DNA from: Paracoccaceae bacterium
GTDB taxonomy: Bacteria > Pseudomonadota > Alphaproteobacteria > Rhodobacterales > Rhodobacteraceae
Direction of reading: 5' to 3'
NCBI GenBank assembly: GCA_021648025.1
Contig: JAKITO010000008.1
Coordinates: 1 to 64,000 of the forward strand
Length of the DNA: 64,000 nucleotides
Shown here piece by piece: positions 9,967 to 19,466 of this stretch. Within the stretch, counting starts at the first letter, position 1. Each line of letters begins with the position of its first letter. The notes under the pieces are model-generated. The model was not told where the DNA came from. It was given only the letters and a program-made list of their open reading frames with translations, and did no database searches. Position numbers and translations under genes: made by a program.

Positions 9967-10350
9967 ATGAAAACTGTAAATATTGCGACGATAGCCACAC
10001 TTGTGGCCGCTTTGGCCGCGCCGGTGCTGGCCGAAGGTGACGCCAAGAAGGGCGAAAAAGTGTTCAAGAAATGCAAAGCCTGTCATATGGTCGGTGAAGA
10101 TGCCAAGAACAAGATCGGGCCAGTCCTGAACGGAATCGTCGACAGTGAGGCCGCGCAAAACCCGGATTTCAAATACTCAAGTGCGATGATTGAAGCCGCG
10201 GAAGATGGCCTGGTCTGGGACGAGGAAAACCTTGGCGCATTCCTGACCAAGCCCAAGGACTTTATGAAAAAGAACAAGATGTCGTTTGCCGGGTTGCGCA
10301 AGGAATCGGACGTAGAGAACATCATCGCCTACCTCCGGTCGGTCGAGTAA
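9967..10350 (+). CDS. Small periplasmic cytochrome c, likely NosZ electron donor
   Basis: This 127-residue protein has a signal peptide ending LAAPVLA, one heme site CKACH near residue 38, and a distal Met ligand in KNKMSFAGL near residue 104. It is a class I cytochrome of the c2/c550 type. It follows nosX after 15 bases with AAGGA just upstream; a TTG at 9964 is less well placed than the ATG at 9967. Position suggests that it shuttles electrons to NosZ, which is inference. Related cytochromes also serve cytochrome oxidases. Confidence 0.88.
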   Translation: MKTVNIATIATLVAALAAPVLAEGDAKKGEKVFKKCKACHMVGEDAKNKIGPVLNGIVDSEAAQNPDFKYSSAMIEAAEDGLVWDEENLGAFLTKPKDFMKKNKMSFAGLRKESDVENIIAYLRSVE

Positions 10351-10532
10351 GTTTCGAAAATATACATTCAGGGGGCGTTGTTGGCATAAGCCGATGAGGC
10401 CCCTTAATTCTGTCTATGGCACAGATTAACCGCCATTCATGCGCCGGGTGATGCCCTTGGCGCTGCTTCTGTTCTGGTCGGGCACAAAAAGCACCGGTAT
10501 GGTTTCAGTATCTCAGAGAAAAGGGCGCCGAT

Positions 10533-11792
10533 ATGTCTGATCAGGACGATACAACCCAGGCTGGTTTGCCGATGCAGGTGATCGGGCGTTCGGACAGTGC
10601 GAACCCTGAACCAACCAGGCAAGGGCCGCGTAAACCCGGCATCATTCGCAGGCTTCTGCCGTTGCTGATGGTGCCGGTCCTGTTGTTCTGTGGTGCCATC
10701 ATCGGCCTTTATTTTCAGCCGCCTGGCCCGCAGAAGTTTTTCGAACTGACCGGGATGAAGCCGGGCGGCGGATCTGACACGCCGTTTGCAATTCCACCGG
10801 AAATCGACGTGCCGCAGGACATGCTCGATACCATGCAGATCAGTGATGTGGTCGGTTTGGCGCGTCTGATACCAAACGGTGACATTTCGCCGGTGGCGGC
10901 CCCTTCGGGTGCCGGGGACGCGCGTATCAGTGAGATTCTGGTGACTGTGGGGGATGTTCTGACCAAAGGTCAAGTGGTGGCGCGGCTGGACAACCTGGCG
11001 CAGTTGGAAAGCGCGGTTTTAGGCGCGCAGGCCATTGTTGGCGTGCGCGAGGCCACCCTGATGCAGGTCAGACAATCGGTGCAAAATAGCCTGAACGAGG
11101 CCCGCGCAGTGCTGGAACAGGCCGAAGCCGCCGCCGAGGTGGCCAAATCGGACCGGGTGCGCGCCGAAGAGTTGTTTGAGCGTCAGGTGACGACCAAAGC
11201 GGCGTTGAACACGGCCCAATCGGTTGATCGGCAAGCCAACCGCGCGGTGGAAAAGGCCCGTGCCACTTTGGCACGTTTTGCCAGTGACGACATCCACGAA
11301 CAGCCCGATGTAATTGTTGCGGCGCGTAATCTTGATGCAGCTTTGGTTGATCTGGGGCGGGCACGGCTTGATCTTGACCGGGCCCGCGTTGTGGCACCGA
11401 TTGCCGGTGTGGTTCTGGATATCCATGCCCGCCCGGGCGAGCATCCGCCGCTGAAAGGGATCATGGAGATGGGCGATACCAGCCAGATGATGGCCGAGGT
11501 TGAGGTTTATCAGGACAGGATTGCCCTTGTTCAGGTCGGCCAGCCGGTTGAAATTGTTGCCCCGGCGATTGGCCGCACCCTGACCGGTGTGGTCACGCGG
11601 ATCGGCCTGATTGTCGGGCGGCAAGAACTGATTTCCAACGATACCGCCGCCAATCTGGATGCGCGGGTATTTGAGGTTCTGGTGCGGCTTGATCCCGACG
11701 CGTCACGGGTTGCGGCGCGCTATACCAACCTTGAGGCGGTGGCGCGGATTGACACCAGAACAGGCCCCGAAAATGCAGAGCCTGCTGAATGA
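10533..11792 (+). CDS. DevB-type periplasmic adaptor of an ABC exporter
   Basis: This 419-residue membrane fusion protein has a proline-rich cytosolic start, one membrane helix (about 37-57, LLPLLMVPVLLFCGAIIGLYF region) and a split lipoyl-like domain (GAGDARISEILVTVGDVLTK and VAPIAGVVLDIHARPGEHP). A long alpha-helical hairpin of about 80 residues (SAVLGAQAIVGVREAT onward) lies between the halves. It links the inner-membrane ABC pump to an outer-membrane channel. The gene overlaps the permease gene by four bases. No TolC-like gene is present in the window. Confidence 0.88.
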   Translation: MSDQDDTTQAGLPMQVIGRSDSANPEPTRQGPRKPGIIRRLLPLLMVPVLLFCGAIIGLYFQPPGPQKFFELTGMKPGGGSDTPFAIPPEIDVPQDMLDTMQISDVVGLARLIPNGDISPVAAPSGAGDARISEILVTVGDVLTKGQVVARLDNLAQLESAVLGAQAIVGVREATLMQVRQSVQNSLNEARAVLEQAEAAAEVAKSDRVRAEELFERQVTTKAALNTAQSVDRQANRAVEKARATLARFASDDIHEQPDVIVAARNLDAALVDLGRARLDLDRARVVAPIAGVVLDIHARPGEHPPLKGIMEMGDTSQMMAEVEVYQDRIALVQVGQPVEIVAPAIGRTLTGVVTRIGLIVGRQELISNDTAANLDARVFEVLVRLDPDASRVAARYTNLEAVARIDTRTGPENAEPAE

Positions 11793-12961
11793 CCCGTCTG
11801 CTGGAACGCCTGCTGGGCCGGTTGCCGATTGGCTGGCTGCAACTGACGCACAATCGCGCGCGGCTTTATTCGGCCATTGCCGGGGTGGCGTTTGCCAACG
11901 TGCTGGTGATTGTTCAACTGGGTATTGCCGGATCGATGACCACGGCGACGTTGCAACAATACGCCTATTTTGACGCCGATATCATGATTTCCGCCGAAGA
12001 CGCCAATTCGATGACCGAAGGCGGCAATGTGGCGCGTCAGCGGTTGTTTCAGGCGCTGGCCGACCCGGGCGTCACCGGGGGGGTGTCGCTTTTTGTTGCA
12101 AATCTGGCCTGGGAACGCCCCAAGGGGCAGGTGCTGTTGCAAATTTTTGGCGTTGATCCCCATGCAACTGGTTTTCTAAACCCGGAAATGGCGCACAAGG
12201 TCGCGCAGCTGCCTTTGCTGAATGCGGCGATCATTGACCGCAATACCCGTGGCCTTGACGCCGAGATGCTGGGTGGTATCCGACCGCATTCGCCTGAAAC
12301 ATTTGAATATTCGGGCAAAACCATTTCCCTGGTGGACAGCTTTTCGGGTGGTGGCGGGTTTGGCACGGATGGCTATCTGTTTGTCTCGGACCAGACCTTT
12401 TTGAACCTGTTTGGCAAGCGCATTTCCGGCGCACCCGATCATATCCTGTTACAGGTTGCGCGTGGCGAAGATGTTGGCGCGGTTGTTGCGCGGCTTCGTG
12501 ATACTATCGGCGACAAATCTTTGCGCATCCGCAGTTTCGCCGATGCCCGTGCCGAGGATCTGGCCTATCAAAACACCCAGCGCCCGACCGGGTTGATATT
12601 TGGTTTTGGTGTGGTGATCGGTATTTTGGTTGGCATCGTCATCGTCTATCAGGTCCTGTCCACCGATGTGGCCGCACATCTGCGCGAATACGCCACCTTC
12701 AAAGCGATGGGGTATAGCCACAAGTTTTTCCTTGGCATCGTTCTGGAAGAGGCGATGATCCTGGCGATATTCGGGTTTGCGCCGGGGGTGATCGTCGCGT
12801 CGGGATTGTTGAGCATATTGCACGCCAAGACCGGATTGCCGGTGGCAATGACGGCTGAAACGGCGATCATGGTTTTTGTTGGCACGTTGGCGGCCTGTGC
12901 CTTGTCCGGGGCGATTGCCACCCGCCGCCTTGCTGCGGCTGATCCGGCGGACCTGTTTTGA
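11789..12961 (+). CDS. devC: DevC-type ABC exporter permease (MacB-like)
   Basis: This 390-residue permease has the MacB/FtsX layout. One N-terminal helix (SAIAGVAFANVLVIVQLGIA) is followed by a large periplasmic domain of about 200 residues and then three C-terminal helices (from IFGFGVVIGILVGIVIVYQVL). RLLERLLGRLPIGWLQL at the start resembles the DevC family, first described for glycolipid export in heterocysts. In non-cyanobacteria the substrate is unknown. It sits between the adaptor and ATPase genes with overlaps on both sides. Confidence 0.88.
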   Translation: MTRLLERLLGRLPIGWLQLTHNRARLYSAIAGVAFANVLVIVQLGIAGSMTTATLQQYAYFDADIMISAEDANSMTEGGNVARQRLFQALADPGVTGGVSLFVANLAWERPKGQVLLQIFGVDPHATGFLNPEMAHKVAQLPLLNAAIIDRNTRGLDAEMLGGIRPHSPETFEYSGKTISLVDSFSGGGGFGTDGYLFVSDQTFLNLFGKRISGAPDHILLQVARGEDVGAVVARLRDTIGDKSLRIRSFADARAEDLAYQNTQRPTGLIFGFGVVIGILVGIVIVYQVLSTDVAAHLREYATFKAMGYSHKFFLGIVLEEAMILAIFGFAPGVIVASGLLSILHAKTGLPVAMTAETAIMVFVGTLAACALSGAIATRRLAAADPADLF

Positions 12962-13668
12962 ATACGAAACCGGACGAAACGGCGATTGTTGTCAAAGGGC
13001 TGAACCATTGGTTTGGCACCGGAGAGGCGCGCAAACAGGCGATTTACGACGTTGATTTGTCTTTTCGCCGCGGCAGCCTGACGGTGCTGATGGGGCCGTC
13101 CGGGTCGGGCAAGACCACCTTTCTGACGCTGATTGGTTGCTTGCGGGATGTTATGGACGGATCGGTTCAGCTGCTTGGGCACGAATTGAATGGCGCAAGC
13201 ACGGCCACCAATGAAATGCTGCGGCGCAGATCGGGGTTTATCTTTCAGGCCCATAACCTGCACGAAAGCCTGAGTGCGATCCAGAACGTGATGATGGGCT
13301 TGCAGGTCCATGGCCGAGGCATTGATAAACGCCAAACCCGCGAGGCGGCGGCGCATATTCTGGGCCTTGTGGGGCTGGCTGACCGGGTGGAGTACCTGCC
13401 CGGAAATCTGTCTGGCGGTCAAAAACAAAGGGTTGCAGTGGCCCGTGCGCTGGTCGGGAACCCAGAGGTGGTGTTTGCGGACGAACCGACGGCCGCACTT
13501 GACCGGGAAAGTGGTATGAACGTGGTGAAAATACTGAAACGGCTGGGTGCCGAGCGTGGCACCACCACGATCATGGTAACCCACGACGGGCGCATTCTGG
13601 AACAGGCCGACCGGATCGTTACCCTTGAAGACGGGCGTGTGGTTGGCAAGAGCGACGCGGCGCCCTGA
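12958..13668 (+). CDS. devA: DevA-type ABC exporter ATPase
   Basis: This 236-residue ATPase has Walker A GPSGSGKTT (near 46), the signature LSGGQKQRVAVARAL and Walker B VVFADEPTAALD. HNLHESLSAIQNVMMGLQVHG is the Q-loop region typical of LolD/MacB/DevA proteins. The start is TTG at 12958, overlapping the permease stop by four bases, with no better ATG. Together with the two upstream genes it forms a complete tripartite pump lacking only its outer-membrane channel. Confidence 0.9.
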   Translation: MNTKPDETAIVVKGLNHWFGTGEARKQAIYDVDLSFRRGSLTVLMGPSGSGKTTFLTLIGCLRDVMDGSVQLLGHELNGASTATNEMLRRRSGFIFQAHNLHESLSAIQNVMMGLQVHGRGIDKRQTREAAAHILGLVGLADRVEYLPGNLSGGQKQRVAVARALVGNPEVVFADEPTAALDRESGMNVVKILKRLGAERGTTTIMVTHDGRILEQADRIVTLEDGRVVGKSDAAP

Positions 13669-13782
13669 AACTAAATTCAATTCGAACGCGAAACGCTTTA
13701 ACCAGGGCATTCACCCAGATACCGGGCACAAAACAGGCAATATATGCAAGAGTACGTGCTTGCGCAGCCCAGCCAAATGCAT

Positions 13783-14844
13783 TTAAACGCGCTTGCCGTT
13801 TTGATCAAATACCATGACGGAATTTTCGGACCAAACGGCCCCCAGTTCCTGGCCGCCCTCGGGCAGGGGCAAATGGCCGTTTTGACGGATCGTAATAGCA
13901 GTACCCATTGGCAGTTTCCCGTGGATCAGTGTTTCGGCGCCCAATGCTTCCGAGTAGTTGACGCTCAACGTCAGATAAGCGTCATGTGGTTCGCAAACTT
14001 GTAAATGCTCTGGCCGGACGCCGATCATCGTTGCGGGTTTCTCAAGGACTGCACGCTCGGCATCGCTAAAGGCTGACATCAGGGCCTTGTTTCGATTGAC
14101 AGTCACCTCATCGGTACCAAAAAAGTTGGTGGCAGGCGAGCCGATAAAGCCGGCAACAAACGTGGTTGCAGGATTTTTATACACATCAAGCGGCGCACCG
14201 ATCTGGTCGGCAACACCGTCGTTCATCACGATCATCCGGTCGGCAAGCGTCATGGCTTCCACCTGATCATGGGTCACGTAAAGTGCCGTGACCCCAAGCG
14301 ATCTTTGCAGTTCCCTGATCTCCAGCCGCATTTGCACCCGCAGTTTGGCGTCCAGGTTTGAAAGCGGTTCATCAAACAGGAATACAGCGGGCCTGCGTAC
14401 AATCGCGCGGCCCATTGCCACGCGCTGGCGCTGACCGCCCGACAATTCGCGTGGGCGGCGTTGTAGAAAGTCTTCGAGTTGCAGCAATTTGGCGGCGGTC
14501 TGGACCCGCTCGGCGATTTCGGGCTTGGGGGTTTTGGCGATTTTAAGCCCATAGGCCATGTTGTCAAACACGTTCATATGCGGGTAAAGCGCGTAATTCT
14601 GAAACACCATGGCGATGTTACGGTCCATCGGCTCCAGGTCGTTCACCCGGACCCCGTTGATCTGAATTTCGCCGCTTGTGACAGTTTCCAGCCCGGCCAC
14701 CATCCGCAGCAGTGTTGACTTGCCGCAACCGGACGGGCCGACAATGACGATGAATTCGCCCTCGGCAATGTCAATGTCGATGCCGTGGATCACTTTGGTG
14801 TCGCCAAAGCTTTTTTTCAGACCGTCAAGTTTCAAGGTTGCCAT
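13783..14844 (-). CDS. ugpC: UgpC, ATPase of the glycerol-3-phosphate importer
   Basis: This 353-residue MalK/UgpC-type ATPase energises import of sn-glycerol 3-phosphate or its diesters. The motifs are Walker A GPSGCGKSTLL, signature LSGGQRQRVAMGRA and Walker B VFLFDEPLSNLDAKLR. A C-terminal TOBE regulatory domain includes GVRPEHLQV. It lies three bases after ugpE and ends the ugpBAEC operon. It converges with devA across 114 gene-free bases. Confidence 0.93.
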   Translation of the reverse strand: MATLKLDGLKKSFGDTKVIHGIDIDIAEGEFIVIVGPSGCGKSTLLRMVAGLETVTSGEIQINGVRVNDLEPMDRNIAMVFQNYALYPHMNVFDNMAYGLKIAKTPKPEIAERVQTAAKLLQLEDFLQRRPRELSGGQRQRVAMGRAIVRRPAVFLFDEPLSNLDAKLRVQMRLEIRELQRSLGVTALYVTHDQVEAMTLADRMIVMNDGVADQIGAPLDVYKNPATTFVAGFIGSPATNFFGTDEVTVNRNKALMSAFSDAERAVLEKPATMIGVRPEHLQVCEPHDAYLTLSVNYSEALGAETLIHGKLPMGTAITIRQNGHLPLPEGGQELGAVWSENSVMVFDQNGKRV

Positions 14845-14847
14845 GGT

Positions 14848-15708
14848 TTATTTCTCGCTGTCCACAAGGCCGCGGATGAAAAGTTTCTGCATTGAAATCA
14901 CGACGATGATCGGCGGGATCATCGCCAGAATGGATGTCGCCATGATCACCGGCCAGTCGGCCACATCATCACCCGACGGGAACATCTGTCTGATGCCCAT
15001 GACGATGGTATTCATTTCCGGGTCCGTGGTGATCAGCAGCGGCCACAGATACTGGTTCCAGCCATAGATGAACAGGATCACGAACAGGGCGGCGATGTTG
15101 GTGCGGCTCATCGGCAGCAGGATGTGCCAGAAAAACTGCATCGGGCGGGCACCATCGACGCGGGCGGCCTCGGCCAGTTCATCGGGCACGGTCATGAAAT
15201 ACTGACGGAACAGAAACGTGGCAGTGGCCGAAGCAATCAGCGGAAAGATCAGGCCAGAGTAGCTGTTCAGCATGCCGAAATTGGCGATCACCTGAAAGGT
15301 CGGCACGATGCGCACCTCAACCGGCAGCATCAGGGTCAGAAAAATCATCCAGAAGAAAAACCGCCGCCCCGGAAAGTTGAAATAGACGATGGCAAATGCC
15401 GACAGCAGCGAAATGACGATTTTGCCCAACGCGATGCCCAGTGCCATGATCAGCGAATTCAGCAGCATCTTTGCCACCGGCACATTGACCCCGGAAAACA
15501 GTGCCGCTGTGTAGTTTTCGATAAACTGGTCGCCCGGCCACAGCGGCATCGGCGGTCTGACAATCTCTTGCTGGCTGACGGTTGAGGCAACAAAGGCCAG
15601 CCAGATCGGGAAGAAAATGAACAACACACCGATGATCAGCCCCAGATGGGTCAGCCAGTAGCCAACCCCACGTTTGCGTACCATGCCTGATTCATTTGCT
15701 CGGGGCAT
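14848..15708 (-). CDS. ugpE: UgpE, importer permease
   Basis: This 286-residue inner-membrane permease has six helices. The cytoplasmic EAA loop (EAARVDGARPMQFFWHILLP) docks on the ATPase. The start overlaps the ugpA stop by one base (TGATG). By family this is the second half of the UgpAE channel for glycerol-3-phosphate. Substrate assignment relies on the UgpB-like binding protein and the usual gene order. Confidence 0.92.
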   Translation of the reverse strand: MPRANESGMVRKRGVGYWLTHLGLIIGVLFIFFPIWLAFVASTVSQQEIVRPPMPLWPGDQFIENYTAALFSGVNVPVAKMLLNSLIMALGIALGKIVISLLSAFAIVYFNFPGRRFFFWMIFLTLMLPVEVRIVPTFQVIANFGMLNSYSGLIFPLIASATATFLFRQYFMTVPDELAEAARVDGARPMQFFWHILLPMSRTNIAALFVILFIYGWNQYLWPLLITTDPEMNTIVMGIRQMFPSGDDVADWPVIMATSILAMIPPIIVVISMQKLFIRGLVDSEK

Positions 15709-16589
15709 CAGTAATGCACCCGTCGTTCGATAAACTTGAACTGTACGATGGTCAGCGCCCCGACGATGACCAGCAGGATTACCGATTGCGCCGCGGACGA
15801 TCCAAGGTCCTGCCCGACAAAGCCATCGGAAAATACCTTGTAGACCAAAATGGTGGTGGCCTGTTGCGGGCCACCGCTGGTGATGGTGTGGATAACGCCG
15901 AAGGTTTCAAAAAACGCATAGACGATGTTCACCACCAGCAGGAAAAACGTCACCGGTGACAGCAGCGGAAATATGATGGTGCGAAACCGGGTCCAGAACT
16001 GCGCTCCGTCAATCGCCGCCGCCTCGATCACCGATTTCGGGATCGCCTGTAGCCCGGCCAGGAAAAACAGAAAGTTGTAACTGATCCGCCCCCAGCTTGA
16101 GGCGACCACCACCAGCCCCATGGCCTCGCCATCGTTCAGCACATGGTTCCAGTCATACCCCATCAGCCCCAGATACCAGGTCACAATGCCGACCCGGCCG
16201 TTGAACATGAACAACCACAGCACACCGGCCACCGCAGGCGCCACCGCATAGGGCCAGATCAGCAAGGTCCGGTACACGCCAGAGCCTTTGATCAACCGGT
16301 CCGCCAGCACCGCCAGATACAGCGCAACACCCATCGACACAACTGTCGTCAGTCCGGAAAATATGGCTGTGGTGGCAAAAGATGCGCGATAAAACCTGTC
16401 GGCCAGCAGATACTCAAAATTTCCCAAACCGACGAATTGCGACTTTAACCCAAACGGGTCAGATATGAACAGCGACTGCCAGATCGCCTGACCGGCCGGG
16501 TAAAAGAAAAACACCACCGTCACCAGCACCTGTGGCAACAGCAATAGCATCGGCAACCGCCAGCCCTTGAATTTTACGCGTTTTTCCAT
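15708..16589 (-). CDS. ugpA: UgpA, importer permease
   Basis: This 293-residue MalF/UgpA-type permease starts with a basic residue cluster and a first helix ([21 protein letters not shown]). The EAA loop appears as [20 protein letters not shown]. It pairs with UgpE to form the channel. It is separated from ugpB by 51 bases that contain a strong stem-loop. Confidence 0.92.
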   Translation of the reverse strand: MEKRVKFKGWRLPMLLLLPQVLVTVVFFFYPAGQAIWQSLFISDPFGLKSQFVGLGNFEYLLADRFYRASFATTAIFSGLTTVVSMGVALYLAVLADRLIKGSGVYRTLLIWPYAVAPAVAGVLWLFMFNGRVGIVTWYLGLMGYDWNHVLNDGEAMGLVVVASSWGRISYNFLFFLAGLQAIPKSVIEAAAIDGAQFWTRFRTIIFPLLSPVTFFLLVVNIVYAFFETFGVIHTITSGGPQQATTILVYKVFSDGFVGQDLGSSAAQSVILLVIVGALTIVQFKFIERRVHY

Positions 16590-16601
16590 GAGGTCAGGTG
16601 T

Positions 16602-16629
16602 GGCGCAGCCCCGTTAACAGGGCTGCGCC
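16602..16629 (-). promoter_or_regulatory. Stem-loop between ugpB and ugpA
   Basis: GGCGCAGCCC (16602-16611) pairs with GGGCTGCGCC (16620-16629), a perfect ten-base stem with an eight-base loop. On the coding (minus) strand no T-run follows, so it is more likely an mRNA-stabilising or partial attenuation element than a terminator. Such hairpins commonly make binding-protein mRNA more abundant than permease mRNA. Confidence 0.75.
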
Positions 16630-16640
16630 AGCCTTTTTAC

Positions 16641-17951
16641 TTAGCGGTTGGCTTGTTCAAAGCGGCGCAGCAGCACGTTGCCACGCTCGACCGCGCTGTC
16701 CATCGCTGCCTGGGCGGTTTTATCACCGACCCAGACGGCCTCCAGCTCTTCGTCGATGATGCCACGGATCTGATCAAACGAACCCAGACGCAGACCCTTG
16801 GAATTGGACGTCGGCTCTTTTGCCGTCATCTGAATGCCGGCGATCTCGGTGCCGGGGTTGGCATCGTAGAACCCTTCAGCCTCGGTTTGGGTGGCCGCGG
16901 CCAGAGTGATCGGCAGATAGCCGGTGTTCTGGTGCCAGATCGCCTGAATGTCAGAGCTAGACAGAAAGCTCAGGAACTGGGCGGCGGCCTTGTATTGCTC
17001 GTCTGATTTGCCTGCCATGACCCACAGCGACGAACCGCCGATGATGGTGTTTTGCGGTGCACCCGCAACGTCACCCCAATAAGGCAGAGCGCGGATTTCA
17101 AAGTCAAATTCCGCATTGGCCTTCACACCGGCGTAACCGGCAGAGCTTTCGGTGAACAGCGCGCATTCACCGGCCCGGAAGTTTGCACCACCTTCATTGC
17201 GTCGGCCATTGTAGATGAACTTGCCGTCCTTGGCCCAGTCACCCATGGTCTGGATGTGCTTGACCTGAACCGGCCCGTTGAACGAAAGCTCGGTATCCAG
17301 CCCGGCAAACCCGTTGTCTTTGGACGCGAATGGCACGTTGTGATAGGCCGACAGGTTTTCCAGATGCACCCAGCTTTGCCAGGCGGTGGTCAGCGGGCAG
17401 CTGACACCGGCGTCTTTCAGCCCGTCCAGCGCAACCCCGACATTTTCCCAGGTCGACAGGTCCATGTCCGGGTCCATTCCGGCTTTGCTAAACATGTCGC
17501 GGTTCACATAAAGCACCGGGGTCGATGAATTATATGGCAGCGACAGCATCTGGCCATCGGTGTTGGTGTAATAGCCTTTCACCGCGCCCAGATAGGCGTC
17601 CGGATCAAACGCCGCACCGCTTTCGGCCATCACCTGGTAAACTGGCTTGATAGCGCCCTCGGCTGCCATCATCGAGGCTGTGCCAACTTCAAATACCATC
17701 AGGATGGTGGGCTGTTCACCGGCGCGAAACGCCGCGATGCCGGAATTCAGTGTCTCGGAATAATTACCCTTGTTGACACCGACCACCTTATAGTCGCTTT
17801 GGCTGGCATTGAACTGGTCGACCTGCTCTGCCAGCAAGTCGCCAAGCCGGCCGCTAAAGGCATGCCACCACTGAATTTCAGTTTGCGCAAATGCCGTGCC
17901 GGTCATCGTCAGACCTGTCGCAAGCGCGAGTGCGAGCGTTTTGAATTTCAT
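16641..17951 (-). CDS. ugpB: UgpB, periplasmic glycerol-3-phosphate binding protein
   Basis: This 436-residue solute-binding protein has a clear signal peptide ending GTAFA. UgpB-type stretches include IQWWHAFSGRLGDLL, AGEQPTILMVFEVGTASMM and LPYNSSTPVLYVNRD. It captures glycerol-3-phosphate or phosphodiesters in the periplasm for UgpAEC. A strong GGGAGGATACT precedes the ATG. First gene of the operon. I saw no clear Pho box upstream, so phosphate control is not supported by the sequence. Confidence 0.93.
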   Translation of the reverse strand: MKFKTLALALATGLTMTGTAFAQTEIQWWHAFSGRLGDLLAEQVDQFNASQSDYKVVGVNKGNYSETLNSGIAAFRAGEQPTILMVFEVGTASMMAAEGAIKPVYQVMAESGAAFDPDAYLGAVKGYYTNTDGQMLSLPYNSSTPVLYVNRDMFSKAGMDPDMDLSTWENVGVALDGLKDAGVSCPLTTAWQSWVHLENLSAYHNVPFASKDNGFAGLDTELSFNGPVQVKHIQTMGDWAKDGKFIYNGRRNEGGANFRAGECALFTESSAGYAGVKANAEFDFEIRALPYWGDVAGAPQNTIIGGSSLWVMAGKSDEQYKAAAQFLSFLSSSDIQAIWHQNTGYLPITLAAATQTEAEGFYDANPGTEIAGIQMTAKEPTSNSKGLRLGSFDQIRGIIDEELEAVWVGDKTAQAAMDSAVERGNVLLRRFEQANR

Positions 17952-18347
17952 AGTATCCTCCCAGGATTTTTTAGATATTCGCAGCAGATTCTTAGTTGTG
18001 GATAAGCAAACCTATATCGGATGCCTGGTTTGCACAACTGTTCGGTGCGGCACCACTGGCCGACAATACAGTCGACATAATGCAGATGTGTTGACTATTG
18101 TCGCGCTAAAGTCGCTGGTGCCGTTTCAAAAGCCCGATGCGGGGCGCATATCCAAAATCTGCCTAAATATTTGTAAGTCCGACAGGTACCTCAAATGCCA
18201 GTCTCATCAAGACTGCCCAACGTCCGTTTTGCGCCCTTTGTGTCGAATGCAGCTCTGGGCACCAAGGTTGTGGCGGGGTGCCATGCTGGCCGTTATTTGT
18301 CCTTAGCGTGCTGATCCCAGTAGTGGCGGCAGGCGCAGGCCGGGCCC
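17952..18347. other. Intergenic region upstream of ugpB
   Basis: These 396 bases hold no credible gene; the frames that cross them have no ribosome site or recognisable product. It must contain the ugpB promoter on the minus strand. I could not place -35 and -10 boxes with confidence. Confidence 0.5.
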
Positions 18348-19130
18348 CTAAAACCTAAGCGACAGGCATGACATGCCGCCATCGATTTTGGCGCACTCAG
18401 TGTTGTTGATTTCGCGGACCTCATAGCCATTGCTGCGCAACATTTCAGAGGTTTTTGGGAAACCCGCGGCCATGATGACAAACTGGTTAAAGCGGATCGC
18501 ATTGGCGGCGGCTTCTTCACCATCGGCGGTATGTAAAACCCGGTAGCCTTCAAAACAGCCCGAGGCATCCAGGCGTTTCGTGGCAAGGATCGTTTCACCA
18601 TCCAACAGCGAGCAATCGGTCTTGAAATGCAATACATCGGCGGGCGTTTGCACCTCGCGCAGCGTGTAGCCGAACCTGGTCACTATATCGCGCAACTCGG
18701 CGACGCCTGCTGCATCTGTTCGTGCGGATTTGCCAATAAGGATCTCGCGCGCTGTTGTCAGGATATCGCCGCCCTCGATAAAGCCGGGGCCTTTGATCTC
18801 GAACACATTTTCATATTGGCCACGAAGGGTGCCGGCCATATGTGCCACTTCCCCCATGCGCGAAGCAGCACCCGGGCGCATCAAAATAGCGATATCCCTG
18901 AGGCATAGCGCATCATCCTCGACGAATACGGAATCGGGAAAATTCTCAAGTGCCGGAAGCTCGATCACCTCGGCCCCGGTCTCAGTCAGGGTGGCTACAT
19001 AAGTGGCGTGATCCATTTCCATCTGCGCAAAGTCCGGTGTTCCGGTATCCTCAGCGCGCAGTCCTGCAATGACGCTTTTGGCGGGCTTGCGGGTGATGGC
19101 ATGCGAGAACTCGAAGGAAGGGTTTGTCAT
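18348..19130 (-). CDS. ddaH: Dimethylargininase (DDAH)
   Basis: This 260-residue enzyme hydrolyses N-omega-methylated arginines to citrulline and methylamines in the cytoplasm. The guanidino-group-modifying fold shows FPDSVFVEDDALC, the RPG segment, PGFIEGGDIL, the catalytic His in VLHFKTDCS, and the nucleophilic Cys in GGMSCLSLRF at the extreme C-terminus. A longer reading from 19220 adds 30 unlikely residues; the ATG at 19130 with GGAA upstream fits the family start. It is a single gene. Arginine deiminase is excluded by size. Confidence 0.9.
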   Translation of the reverse strand: MTNPSFEFSHAITRKPAKSVIAGLRAEDTGTPDFAQMEMDHATYVATLTETGAEVIELPALENFPDSVFVEDDALCLRDIAILMRPGAASRMGEVAHMAGTLRGQYENVFEIKGPGFIEGGDILTTAREILIGKSARTDAAGVAELRDIVTRFGYTLREVQTPADVLHFKTDCSLLDGETILATKRLDASGCFEGYRVLHTADGEEAAANAIRFNQFVIMAAGFPKTSEMLRSNGYEVREINNTECAKIDGGMSCLSLRF

Positions 19131-19466
19131 GATGGTGTTCCGTTGGTTGGGATGTGCAGGCTTTCGATAATTCTGGCAGACTGAACCGCCCCGGGTTTCC
19201 CGGTGAGTAAAACTCTCCAAAGGTGGACCCTATGACACTATGACACTATGACACAAAGAAAATCACCCCGACTTACACGGCTGGATTTCGCGAGCGCGCC
19301 ATTTCATGGCGTTGTTGGGACGCTGCAATAGAACGTCCTTGGCAGAATTGAGTGTTCAGGGCTGGCGGTTAAACTGGGCGGTTTCATCAGCCCGGCCGAA
19401 TTGCCGGGCCAGGTTACACCCAACCCCAAAAATGCCTTATCGCGGTGTTGGCTTGTCCGGCAACGG
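19131..19466. other. Intergenic region between carbonic anhydrase and ddaH
   Basis: These 336 bases contain no gene. CTATGACA is repeated three times head to tail at 19230-19253. GCCCGGC (19390-19396) can pair with GCCGGGC (19403-19409) to form a hairpin just past the end of the carbonic anhydrase gene, without a clear T-run. Confidence 0.6.
19230..19253. repeat. Triple 8-bp tandem repeat
   Basis: Three perfect copies of CTATGACA lie about 100 bases upstream of the ddaH start on the minus strand. They may be slippage products or clustered binding sites; nothing else in the sequence decides this. Confidence 0.85.
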
